Source: Actinomycetota bacterium (GTDB lineage: Bacteria; Actinomycetota; Thermoleophilia; Miltoncostaeales; Miltoncostaeaceae). Taken from it: a stretch of 10,268 nucleotides of DNA. Both the position numbers and the translations under genes were made by a program. Of the stretch, positions 1 to 6,460 are shown piece by piece; positions within the stretch are counted from its first letter, which is position 1; every line of letters starts with the position of its first letter. Below the pieces are notes generated by a model. It was given only the letters and a program-made list of their open reading frames with translations. It made no database searches and had not been told where the DNA came from. The stretch is from positions 1 through 10,268 of the forward strand of contig SXZC01000185.1 in NCBI GenBank assembly GCA_005788075.1, given 5' to 3'.

Positions 1-1026
1 GCTGTCGACCGGGTTGGGGTCGACCCGGCGCAGGCACGCGGCGTAGAGCGACACGTAGTCGCCGAGCATCACGAGGTCGATCACGCGGGCCAGGGGCGTC
101 TCGCCCTCGCCCTCGATCGTGAGCACGCCGGTCACCTTCGACTGGATGATCTCCCGCGTCAGCGCCATGCGGCGCTCCACCTGGCGGTGCTGGCGCGGAT
201 CGCGCAGCATCACCACCTGCGCCTGGTCGCCGAAGTCGCCGGCGGCCTCCCAGCCCACGATCTCGTTGTGGTTCATCTCGGGCAGGGCCGCCCAGAACGC
301 CGGCTGCTTGGCGTTCTCGTTGAACTGGCACTTCCAGCGGAAGGCCACGCCCGCCGTCACCTCGGCCCCGTAGATGACGGGCACCTTGTCGTGCAGGCGC
401 ATGGCCACCTGCTTCGCGGGGTTCGCCTCGGTCGGGCGGTCGGGCCCGTAGGCGTCGATTGCCGCGCCGATGGCGTCGCGCGCGGCGTCGAGCTCATCGT
501 CCTGCGGGGGGATCACCCCGAGCCGCGCGAGCAGCACCACGGCGGGAATCAGCATGTGCAGCAGGGCCATGCGCGGCTGCAGGCCACCCGGGATCGGCAG
601 CACCGGAATGCCGTGCTTGCCGTTGTACCAGGTGTCGAGCTTGCCGCCGCTCGTGATGGCGATGGCGGGCGACTCGCGCTCGAGGGCCTGCATCGCGGCT
701 GTGAGCGTCTCCTCGGTCTCGCCCGAGTAGGACATCAGCATGGCGAGCGTGTGGTCGTCGGCCCAGCCCGGCAGGTAGTACCCGCGGTGCACCACCAGCG
801 GCACGCGCGTGCGCTCGTAGTACGTGCTGGCCACGAGGTCGCCGGCGATCGCCGATCCGCCCATGCCGCAGATGATCACGTTGTTGATCACGTCCGCGGG
901 GAACGGGATCTCCAGCGCCTCCGCTCCCGCGCGGGCCGAGTCGAACACGTCCAGCGACCCCGCGATGCCATCGATCAGGCCCGCGCGGTCGACGCCGAGC
1001 ACCTCGGGAAGATCCAGTTCGTCCAT
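1..1026 (-). CDS. Bifunctional phosphoglucose/phosphomannose isomerase, 3' end cut by the window
   Basis: SIS-fold isomerase predicted to interconvert glucose-6-P, fructose-6-P and mannose-6-P in the cytosol, linking glycolysis to mannose-derived sugar nucleotides. The 342 visible residues start at ATG (1026-1024). Seen: first SIS phosphate site GMGGSAIAG (54-62), second site SYSGETEET (99-107), TSGGK (125-129), QPRMAL (150-155), FNENAK (235-240) and NHNEIVGW (252-259). The 16-residue spacing of E237 and H253 matches the catalytic Glu/His pair known from archaeal enzymes of this family. The family's C-terminal lysine would lie just beyond residue 342, so the frame is open at base 1 and probably only a short tail (10-20 residues) is missing. 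It lies 17 nt after the nucleotidyltransferase and is last of the visible operon. No Shine-Dalgarno is evident in that gap, so translation may depend on upstream ribosomes. The family call is firm; substrate preference is inferred. Confidence 0.93.
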   Translation of the reverse strand, partial: MDELDLPEVLGVDRAGLIDGIAGSLDVFDSARAGAEALEIPFPADVINNVIICGMGGSAIAGDLVASTYYERTRVPLVVHRGYYLPGWADDHTLAMLMSYSGETEETLTAAMQALERESPAIAITSGGKLDTWYNGKHGIPVLPIPGGLQPRMALLHMLIPAVVLLARLGVIPPQDDELDAARDAIGAAIDAYGPDRPTEANPAKQVAMRLHDKVPVIYGAEVTAGVAFRWKCQFNENAKQPAFWAALPEMNHNEIVGWEAAGDFGDQAQVVMLRDPRQHRQVERRMALTREIIQSKVTGVLTIEGEGETPLARVIDLVMLGDYVSLYAACLRRVDPNPVDS

Positions 1027-1043
1027 GGGCGGGAGGCTACCGG

Positions 1044-2108
1044 TCAGGCCGCGGGCACGGTGGCGCCCGTGGCGACCGACGTCGGCCCGGTGATCACCGC
1101 GCCCGGCGCGATGGCGGCGCCATCCCCCACCACCACGAGGTCGCTCACGCGGGCGCCGTCGCCCACGGTGACGTCCCGGCCGATCACCGACCCCTCCACC
1201 ACGGCGTCCGCGCCGATCGAGGCGCCGGCGCCGATCACGCACGACCCCACGCGGGCGCCGGGCCCGATGGCGGCCCCGGGCCCCACGCACGCACCCGCGT
1301 CGATCGCGGCGGCGGCGTCCACCCGGGCGTCCGGCGCCACCCACGCCTGCCCGGGCGAGTCGATGAAGCCCACGTCCCCGGCCAGCACGTCGAGGTGGGC
1401 GTCCAGGTACGACGCCGGGGTGCCGATGTCGCGCCAGTAGCAGTCGGATGCCAGCGCACCCACGCCGCCGCGCGCCGCCAGCAGCGGGAAGGTGTCGCGC
1501 TCGATGGACACCTGCTCGCCGCGCGGGATCGCCGCCCGGGCGCCCGGGGTGAGCACATACGTGCCGGCATTGATGCGGTAGGGCTCGCCGGGGATGAGCT
1601 CGTCGGCGCCCGGCTTCTCCACGAACTCGGTCACCCGGCCGTCGGCGTCGGTGCGCACCAGGCCGAACGCGCTGGGGTCGTCCACGGGGGTGAGGGCGAT
1701 GGTGGCCTCGGCGCCGAGGCCGCGGTGGTGGTCGGCCAGCGCGGCGAGGTCGAGGTCGGTGAGGATGTCCCCGTTCAGCACGAACACGTCCGCGTCGTCG
1801 AGGAGGTCCTCGGCGTTGGCGATCGCGCCGGCGGTGCCGAGCGGCTCCGGATCGACCACGTACCCCATCTCGAGGCCGCGCGACGTGCCGTCGCCGAAGT
1901 ACTCCTCGATCTCGCGCGGGCGGTAGCCGCACGAGAACACGATGCGCCTCACGCCGGCCCGCTGCAGGTGGTCCACCTGCCGCTCCACGAAGGGCAGCCC
2001 CATCAGCGACAGCATCGGCTTGGGCAGCGTGTCGGTGAGGGGGCGCATGCGCGTGCCCTGTCCGCCCACCAGGATGACGGCCTGGCTCACGCCCGCATCG
2101 CGGGTCAT
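1044..2108 (-). CDS. Sugar-1-phosphate nucleotidyltransferase with left-handed beta-helix tail (GDP-mannose pyrophosphorylase-like)
   Basis: A 354-residue cytosolic enzyme expected to join a sugar-1-phosphate to an NTP, giving an NDP-sugar and pyrophosphate. The N-terminal NTP-transferase domain carries GGQGTRMRP (15-23), K30-P31, the metal-binding NGD (112-114), VEKP (163-166), INAGTYV (179-185) and YWRDIGTP (224-231). Residues about 256-345 are hexapeptide repeats (for example IGPGARVGS, IGAGASIGA) forming a left-handed beta-helix. This layout is typical of actinobacterial mannose-1-phosphate guanylyltransferases, but glucose-1-phosphate uridylyl- or thymidylyltransferases look similar, so the base and sugar are uncertain. 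The isomerase next door, which makes mannose-6-P, favours GDP-mannose; the adjacent UDP-glucose dehydrogenase leaves UDP-glucose possible. The ATG at 2108 was chosen because it overlaps the upstream stop as ATGA; the longer frame to 2294 would run deep into the dehydrogenase gene. GTG at 2090 (residue 7) is an alternative start. Confidence 0.9.
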   Translation of the reverse strand: MTRDAGVSQAVILVGGQGTRMRPLTDTLPKPMLSLMGLPFVERQVDHLQRAGVRRIVFSCGYRPREIEEYFGDGTSRGLEMGYVVDPEPLGTAGAIANAEDLLDDADVFVLNGDILTDLDLAALADHHRGLGAEATIALTPVDDPSAFGLVRTDADGRVTEFVEKPGADELIPGEPYRINAGTYVLTPGARAAIPRGEQVSIERDTFPLLAARGGVGALASDCYWRDIGTPASYLDAHLDVLAGDVGFIDSPGQAWVAPDARVDAAAAIDAGACVGPGAAIGPGARVGSCVIGAGASIGADAVVEGSVIGRDVTVGDGARVSDLVVVGDGAAIAPGAVITGPTSVATGATVPAA

Positions 2109-3403
2109 GACGGGGCGACCCGCCCGATGCCCTCGTAGGCGAATCCTGCGGCCACGGCGTCCGCGGGGTCGAGCGCGTTCCGGCCATCCACCAGCACGTC
2201 GCCGCGCATCACCTGCGCCACCTTCGGCCAGTCGAGCCCGATGATCTCGGGCCACTCGGTCACCAGCACCACGGCATCGGCGCCGGTGACGCACGCCCAG
2301 GGGTCGTCGAAGAACTCCACGCCGCGCACGGTGTGCCGCGCGGCCTCGAGTGCCACCGGGTCGTAGGCGCGCACGCTCGCGGCCTCGGCCAGCAGGCGCG
2401 CGGCCAGCACCACGCTCGATGCCTCGCGCATGTCATCGGTGCCCGGCTTGAAGGCCAGCCCGAGCAGGGCGATCTCCTTGCCCTCGAGGTCGCCCAGGTG
2501 CCGCTTGAGCTTGCCCACCACGCGGCGCTTCTGAAGCTCGTTCACCTCGATGACCGAGGTGAGCAGCTGGAAGTGGTACCCGCTGTTGCCGGCCAGCTGC
2601 TTCAGCGCGCTGACGTCCTTGGGGAAGCAGCTGCCACCGAAGCCCACCCCGGCTGAGAGGAACTTCGGCCCGATGCGCGCGTCGAGGCCCATGCCCTCGG
2701 CCACCTCGATCACATCGGCGCCGACCTCCTCGCACACGTTGGCGATCTCGTTGATGAACGAGATCTTCGTGGCCAGGAAGGCGTTGGACGCGTACTTGAT
2801 CATCTCGGCGGTGGGCACCGAGGTGCGAAGGATCGGCGCGCCAAGCGGCTCGTACAGCGCCGCCACCTTGTCGCCGTCGGCGGCGCGGAAGTCGCCGATC
2901 ACCACCCGGTCGGGGCTGAGGAAGTCGGCGATCGCCACCCCTTCCTTGAGGAACTCCGGGTTGGAGCAGTAGCCGATCGACTCGAGCCCGCGCTTGTCGA
3001 GCTCGGCGCGCACCCTCTCGCCGGTGCCCACCGGCACGGTGCTCTTCATCACCAGCACGTGCTCGCCCGTGGCACCGATCTGCTCGAGCTCGTCGAGCAC
3101 GGTCATCACGCGCGACAGGTCGGCGTCGCCCGAGTGGGTGGGCGGGGTGTCCACGGCGATGAACACGATCTCTGATGCCTCGAGCATCTCGGCCAGGTCG
3201 AGGGTGGCGCGAAGCCGGTCGCGGCACTCGTGCATGAGCTGCTTGAGGCCGTCCTCGTGGATCGGCGGCTCGCCGTCCCCGATCATGCGCACCTTGGCCT
3301 CGTCGATGTCGCGCAGGGTCACCTGGTGGCCCATCGACGCGAGGCAGGCTCCCGTCACCAGGCCGACGTAACCGGCCCCGATCACTCCGATTCGCTGGGG
3401 CAT
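2105..3403 (-). CDS. ugd: UDP-glucose 6-dehydrogenase
   Basis: Oxidises UDP-glucose to UDP-glucuronate with two NAD+, supplying uronic acid for envelope polysaccharides; cytosolic. The 432 residues match the usual family length. Seen: NAD-binding GAGYVGLVTGACLA (9-22), STVPVGTGE (121-129), NPEFLKEG (148-155), SPDRVVIG (163-170), the central-helix motif KYASNAFLATKISFINE (203-219), catalytic FGGSCFPKD (255-263) with Cys259, FKPGTDDMREA (319-329) of the UDP-binding domain, and VDGRNALD (405-412). All key residues are present. A GDP-mannose or UDP-ManNAc dehydrogenase is possible but less likely from the motif set. The ATG at 3403-3401 overlaps the LCP stop by one base (TGATG), and the stop overlaps the nucleotidyltransferase start by four (ATGA), so the genes are translationally coupled. 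The ribosome site is weak: an AGGA lies about 15 nt upstream. Confidence 0.95.
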   Translation of the reverse strand: MPQRIGVIGAGYVGLVTGACLASMGHQVTLRDIDEAKVRMIGDGEPPIHEDGLKQLMHECRDRLRATLDLAEMLEASEIVFIAVDTPPTHSGDADLSRVMTVLDELEQIGATGEHVLVMKSTVPVGTGERVRAELDKRGLESIGYCSNPEFLKEGVAIADFLSPDRVVIGDFRAADGDKVAALYEPLGAPILRTSVPTAEMIKYASNAFLATKISFINEIANVCEEVGADVIEVAEGMGLDARIGPKFLSAGVGFGGSCFPKDVSALKQLAGNSGYHFQLLTSVIEVNELQKRRVVGKLKRHLGDLEGKEIALLGLAFKPGTDDMREASSVVLAARLLAEAASVRAYDPVALEAARHTVRGVEFFDDPWACVTGADAVVLVTEWPEIIGLDWPKVAQVMRGDVLVDGRNALDPADAVAAGFAYEGIGRVAPS

Positions 3404-5274
3404 CAGGGCGTGTAGGCGTCCTGCTCGATGGGGATCTCCACCGGCTTCGCCCCCGGGCGCAGCGTCACGCGGTCGATCGGCCGCGCCGACTTGGCGATGG
3501 CGTACATCGTCTCGTCCGAGAGCGCGTAGTCAAGGGTGTTGGAGATCCAGTAGGTCACGCCGTCCTTCTGCCATGCGAGGCGCATGAGGTTCTTGCCATC
3601 GTAGAAGGTGGAGTATTCGCGACCGCCGCTCTTCACCACGCCCGTGCGCCCCTCGAGCAGCGGCGGGTCGGCCCAGTCGAGCACCTGGTAGCCCCAGTAG
3701 GTGCCCTGCGGGATGCGGAACACCATCTTGAGCGCCTGCGGGCCCTCTCCCCCGGTGTTCACGCGGTAGGCGCGCACGATCTTGAGCTCCGAGCCCGAGG
3801 GCACGCGAGTGGGCACCATGATCTTCAGGCCCGTGGCCTTCTGGATGCGCTTGGACAGCGGCACCAGCGACGTGGTGTCCACCACGTCGGCCGTGGGCTT
3901 GGGCTGCCTCTTGGCCTTCTTCTTCTGCACCAGCTCGCCGTCGTACGACTCGCCCACGGTCACGCGCACGTCGAGGCCGTCGGGCGTCTGCGAACGGGGA
4001 AGCGCCGACAGCACGGTGTCGGTTCCGAAGAGCGCCGCGACGTTCTTGGCGGCCTCGCGCTTGCCCTCGGCGTACGCCACCACGGTCTCGGGCTTGCCGA
4101 AGGAGTCGGCGTTGCCGCCGGAGATGGCGTCGTAGCCCTTCGCGCGCAGCTGGTCGGTGGCCGTCTCGGCGTCGAGCAGGCGCCCGTTGCCGTTGAGCAC
4201 CTCCACCTGCACGTTGTTCGGGCTCACCACGGCGGCGGCGGCACCCTGCTCGAACTCGGGGTTGAGCCAGGCATCCACCTTGGCGTCGATCTCGCCCTGC
4301 GTGGTGTCCACCACGGCCGCGCCGCCGCGCATGTTCGGGTTGCCCGAGACGCTGTTGCGCGCGATGCGGTCCTTGTCGGTGGTCATGGCCTGCTGGAGGA
4401 TGCCCAGCAGGCGCGGCACCGACCGCACGTTGGTGGTGATGTTGTCGGCGAAGATGCTGGCGTAGGCCGGGATCTCCGGCAGGTTGCCGAAGCGGTTGGT
4501 CTGCCGCTTGAGCTCCGACAGGAACGCCTGCTGGCGGGCGATGCGCGCGAAGTCGGAGTCGGTGTGGCGGTAGCGCACGTAGTCGAGGGCGTCCTTGCCG
4601 TTCAGGCGCTGGTAGCCGGGCTTCAGGTCGATCTCCTCGTAGTCCTCCTTGCCATCACCCTCGACGTTCTTGTTGAAGTACGCGCGGTCGACGTCGAGGT
4701 ACACGCCACCCACCTGGTCGACCAGCTTCACGAACCCCTCGAAGTCGATGTTCACGAAGTAGTTGATGGGCTCGCCGGTGAGCTTCTTGATGGTCTCGAT
4801 GGTCTTCGCCGGGCCGCCGCGCGAGAACGCCGAGTTGATCTTGTCCATACCGGCGCCGGGGATGTCCACGTAGAGGTCGCGCGGGAAGGACAGCATCGAG
4901 ATGAACCCGCGGTCGCCGTCCATGCGCAGCAGGATGAGCGAGTCGGAGCGGCCGGGGTCGCCGGCGCCCTCGGCGCCGGCGCGCTTGTCGGAACCGATGA
5001 GCAGGATGTTCACGGGCTCGCCCGGCACGTCGGGATCCACCTGCGCCTGGGCATCCTGCACGAGCTTGGTGTCGGGGCTCGCCTTCTCGAGCGTGGTGCC
5101 GAGCAGCTGGTAGCTGGCCACGGCCAGGCCGGCGCTGGCGCCCACCACGAGCAGGGCCGCCCACATGAACACCCACGGCCACCTGCGCCGCTTGCGCGGC
5201 ACGCGGAACCAGCGGGCGGGGCGCTCGGCCTCGTCCACATCCACCTCGTCGGGGCGCTGGGGCTCGTCGCTCAC
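3403..5274 (-). CDS. LytR-CpsA-Psr (LCP) family envelope protein with LytR_C and an extra C-terminal domain
   Basis: Membrane-anchored, outward-facing enzyme of the family that transfers lipid-linked glycopolymers onto peptidoglycan. The 623 residues show: an acidic then Arg/Lys-rich cytoplasmic N-terminus (1-31), one transmembrane helix (about 32-55), and a catalytic LCP domain (about 86-300) with GSDKR (94-98), GRSDS (108-112), SFPRD (129-133), INSAFSRGG (146-154), NIDFEGF (175-181) and RYRHTDSDFARIARQQAF (234-251). The known Asp and Arg ligands for the pyrophosphate lipid are present. A LytR_C domain follows (about 354-441, starting VQVEVLNGNG), then a Lys-rich linker (450-459) and an extra region at 465-605 that I cannot assign with confidence; it loosely recalls DUF4367-like sensor domains. 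It starts with GTG (5274-5272) overlapping the upstream stop as GTGA, with GAGGA nine bases upstream. At 623 residues it is long for the family. The adjacent dehydrogenase suggests a uronic-acid polymer as cargo, which is inference. Confidence 0.92.
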   Translation of the reverse strand: MSDEPQRPDEVDVDEAERPARWFRVPRKRRRWPWVFMWAALLVVGASAGLAVASYQLLGTTLEKASPDTKLVQDAQAQVDPDVPGEPVNILLIGSDKRAGAEGAGDPGRSDSLILLRMDGDRGFISMLSFPRDLYVDIPGAGMDKINSAFSRGGPAKTIETIKKLTGEPINYFVNIDFEGFVKLVDQVGGVYLDVDRAYFNKNVEGDGKEDYEEIDLKPGYQRLNGKDALDYVRYRHTDSDFARIARQQAFLSELKRQTNRFGNLPEIPAYASIFADNITTNVRSVPRLLGILQQAMTTDKDRIARNSVSGNPNMRGGAAVVDTTQGEIDAKVDAWLNPEFEQGAAAAVVSPNNVQVEVLNGNGRLLDAETATDQLRAKGYDAISGGNADSFGKPETVVAYAEGKREAAKNVAALFGTDTVLSALPRSQTPDGLDVRVTVGESYDGELVQKKKAKRQPKPTADVVDTTSLVPLSKRIQKATGLKIMVPTRVPSGSELKIVRAYRVNTGGEGPQALKMVFRIPQGTYWGYQVLDWADPPLLEGRTGVVKSGGREYSTFYDGKNLMRLAWQKDGVTYWISNTLDYALSDETMYAIAKSARPIDRVTLRPGAKPVEIPIEQDAYTP

Positions 5275-6386
5275 GCGCGGGCGTCCTCATCACGTGCGGC
5301 GGTGACCTGCGGCGCGAGCGTGCCGGCCCGCGCGGCGAAGTCGGCCAGCGCGCGCCGGTACGACAGCAGGCTCGGGATGTCCACGTACTCGTCGGGGCCG
5401 TGATGCCCCGCGCCGAGCGGCCCGAACTCCACGGCGGGCACGCCCGCCTGCAGGAACGACACGCCGTCCGACGCCCCGTCGCGCCCCACCGAGGTGGACG
5501 ACTCGTGATGCGCGGACGCCGACTCCACCAGTGCCACCACCAGGGGGTGCTCGGGATCGGTGTCCGCGGGCGGGCGGGCGATGGCCACCTCGATCGACGA
5601 CGCCCCCACCTCGGCGGCCTGCCGCAGGATCTCATCGGGGTCCTGCCCGGGCAGGTAGCGCACGTCGACATCCATGCGGCAGAGGTCGGGCACCTTGTTC
5701 ACGGCGTCACCGCCCGAGATGCGCCCGAGGTTCACCGACGGCCTCGGGAACAGCGGCGTGGAGGCCCGGGTGAAGGGAAGCGACTCCAGCCGGCGGTACA
5801 CCTCGAGGGCGCGCAGGATCGCGTTGTCGCCGAGCCATGGGGTGGATCCGTGGGCGGCGCGCCCCTCCACCTCGACGGCGAGGATCATCACGCCCTTCGC
5901 CTGCACGCCCACCTGCATGTCGGTGGGCTCGCCGCACACCACGAGGTCGGCGCGAAGGCCGTTGTCCACGAGCATCTCGGTGGCATTCGCCCCCGGCTGG
6001 GCGCGCTCCTCGTCGGGCACGATCACCAGGTCAACCTGAACGCCCTCGGGCGGGGCCGCGGCCAGGTCGGACGTGGCGATCATCATCGCCGCGAGGGCCG
6101 CCTTCATGTCGTAGGCGCCGCGCCCGATCAGGCGGTCTCCCTCGATGCGGGGCGCGAACTGCTGGGGGTGCCCGGGCACCACGTCGATGTGCCCGTGGAA
6201 GATGATGCGCACGGGGCCCGCGCCCGCGCTGGCGATGAGGGCCTCGCGGTCGCCGAGGTCGTGACGGGTCAGGTCGGCGCCCCGACCCTCGAGCCACCCG
6301 GCCGCGAAGTCCATCGCCACCGCGAGGCCCGCCGGATCGGAGGTGTCATGGGCGATGAGCCGCTCCGCAAGACGGACTTCATCCAC
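5271..6386 (-). CDS. M20-family zinc metallohydrolase (DapE/ArgE-like deacylase or dipeptidase)
   Basis: Cytosolic di-zinc amidohydrolase of 371 residues that cleaves an acyl or peptide bond; the substrate cannot be read from sequence. Expected metal and catalytic residues are present: GHIDVVPG (65-72; H66, D68), YDMK (92-95; bridging D93), DEE (125-127; E126 and E127), GEPT (152-155; E153), and HHGPDEY (328-334; H329). AAHGSTPWLGDNAI (177-190) and GRISGGDAVNKVPD (221-234) belong to the dimerisation lid, and the pattern resembles ArgE/LysK/DapE-type deacylases. There is no signal peptide. The GTG at 6386 is chosen over the open frame back to 6470, because upstream residues do not look like protein, would overlap the divergent hydrolase start, and would bury a good -10 element six bases before the GTG. 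It leads the envelope-glycan operon and overlaps the LCP start by four bases. A role in peptidoglycan precursor or peptide turnover is possible but unproven. Confidence 0.88.
   Translation of the reverse strand: MDEVRLAERLIAHDTSDPAGLAVAMDFAAGWLEGRGADLTRHDLGDREALIASAGAGPVRIIFHGHIDVVPGHPQQFAPRIEGDRLIGRGAYDMKAALAAMMIATSDLAAAPPEGVQVDLVIVPDEERAQPGANATEMLVDNGLRADLVVCGEPTDMQVGVQAKGVMILAVEVEGRAAHGSTPWLGDNAILRALEVYRRLESLPFTRASTPLFPRPSVNLGRISGGDAVNKVPDLCRMDVDVRYLPGQDPDEILRQAAEVGASSIEVAIARPPADTDPEHPLVVALVESASAHHESSTSVGRDGASDGVSFLQAGVPAVEFGPLGAGHHGPDEYVDIPSLLSYRRALADFAARAGTLAPQVTAARDEDARA
5284..5288 (-). promoter_or_regulatory. Ribosome binding site of the LCP gene
   Basis: The message strand reads GAGGA, with nine bases before the GTG start at 5274. 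The site lies inside the end of the M20 coding sequence. It supports the GTG start and indicates that the LCP gene can recruit its own ribosomes in addition to coupling through the GTGA overlap. Confidence 0.6.
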
Positions 6387-6392
6387 GGATCC

Positions 6393-6420
6393 AGCATAGC
6401 CAACGACCCGGGCGTGACCG
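6393..6420 (-). promoter_or_regulatory. Predicted promoter of the M20-LCP-ugd operon, probably leaderless
   Basis: On the minus strand a -10-like TATGCT (6398-6393) lies exactly six bases (GGATCC) before the GTG start, so transcription would begin at or next to the start codon. A weak -35 candidate, CGGTCA (6420-6415), lies 16 bases upstream and matches three of six consensus positions. No Shine-Dalgarno precedes the GTG, consistent with a leaderless message, a common arrangement in actinobacteria. Confidence 0.5.
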
Positions 6421-6442
6421 CACTCCCGGGTTCCGCCCCGGG
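6407..6442. repeat. Three CCCGGG palindromes in the divergent promoter region
   Basis: CCCGGG occurs at 6407-6412, 6425-6430 and 6437-6442, with starts 18 and 12 bases apart. The first lies in the -35/-10 spacer of the operon promoter, the third just upstream of the hydrolase -10. The last two also form an inverted repeat around a 6-base centre. This could be an operator, but CCCGGG is common in DNA this GC-rich (two copies lie close together near 1537-1547, inside a coding region), so chance is a real alternative. Confidence 0.3.
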
Positions 6443-6448
6443 ACGCGA

Positions 6449-6454
6449 TATCGT
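6449..6454 (+). promoter_or_regulatory. Predicted -10 element of the hydrolase gene, probably leaderless
   Basis: TATCGT fits the actinobacterial TANNNT -10 pattern and lies six bases before the ATG at 6461, the same spacing as at the divergent operon. There is no convincing -35 hexamer and no Shine-Dalgarno between this element and the ATG, which fits a leaderless message. Confidence 0.42.
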
Positions 6455-6460
6455 CGCTGG

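Noticed and set aside
1261..1320. Repetitive GC-rich DNA in the nucleotidyltransferase gene considered as a DNA repeat
   Set aside because: The periodicity is at the protein level: hexapeptide repeats of the left-handed beta-helix, not a tandem DNA repeat.
187..1440. A 417-codon open frame on the plus strand across the isomerase and the nucleotidyltransferase
   Set aside because: It is antisense to two genes with intact catalytic motifs; its composition is low-complexity Ala/Arg/Pro/Thr and it has no plausible ribosome site or promoter.
2109..2294. An N-terminal extension of the nucleotidyltransferase by 62 residues
   Set aside because: It lies within the end of the dehydrogenase gene in another frame and is Arg-rich junk; the ATGA overlap gives a better start right before the GGQGTR motif.
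4564..5403. A 279-codon plus-strand open frame opposite the LCP gene
   Set aside because: The translation is mostly Val, Ala, Leu, His and Asp, mirroring the codon bias of the LCP gene; no domain is seen.
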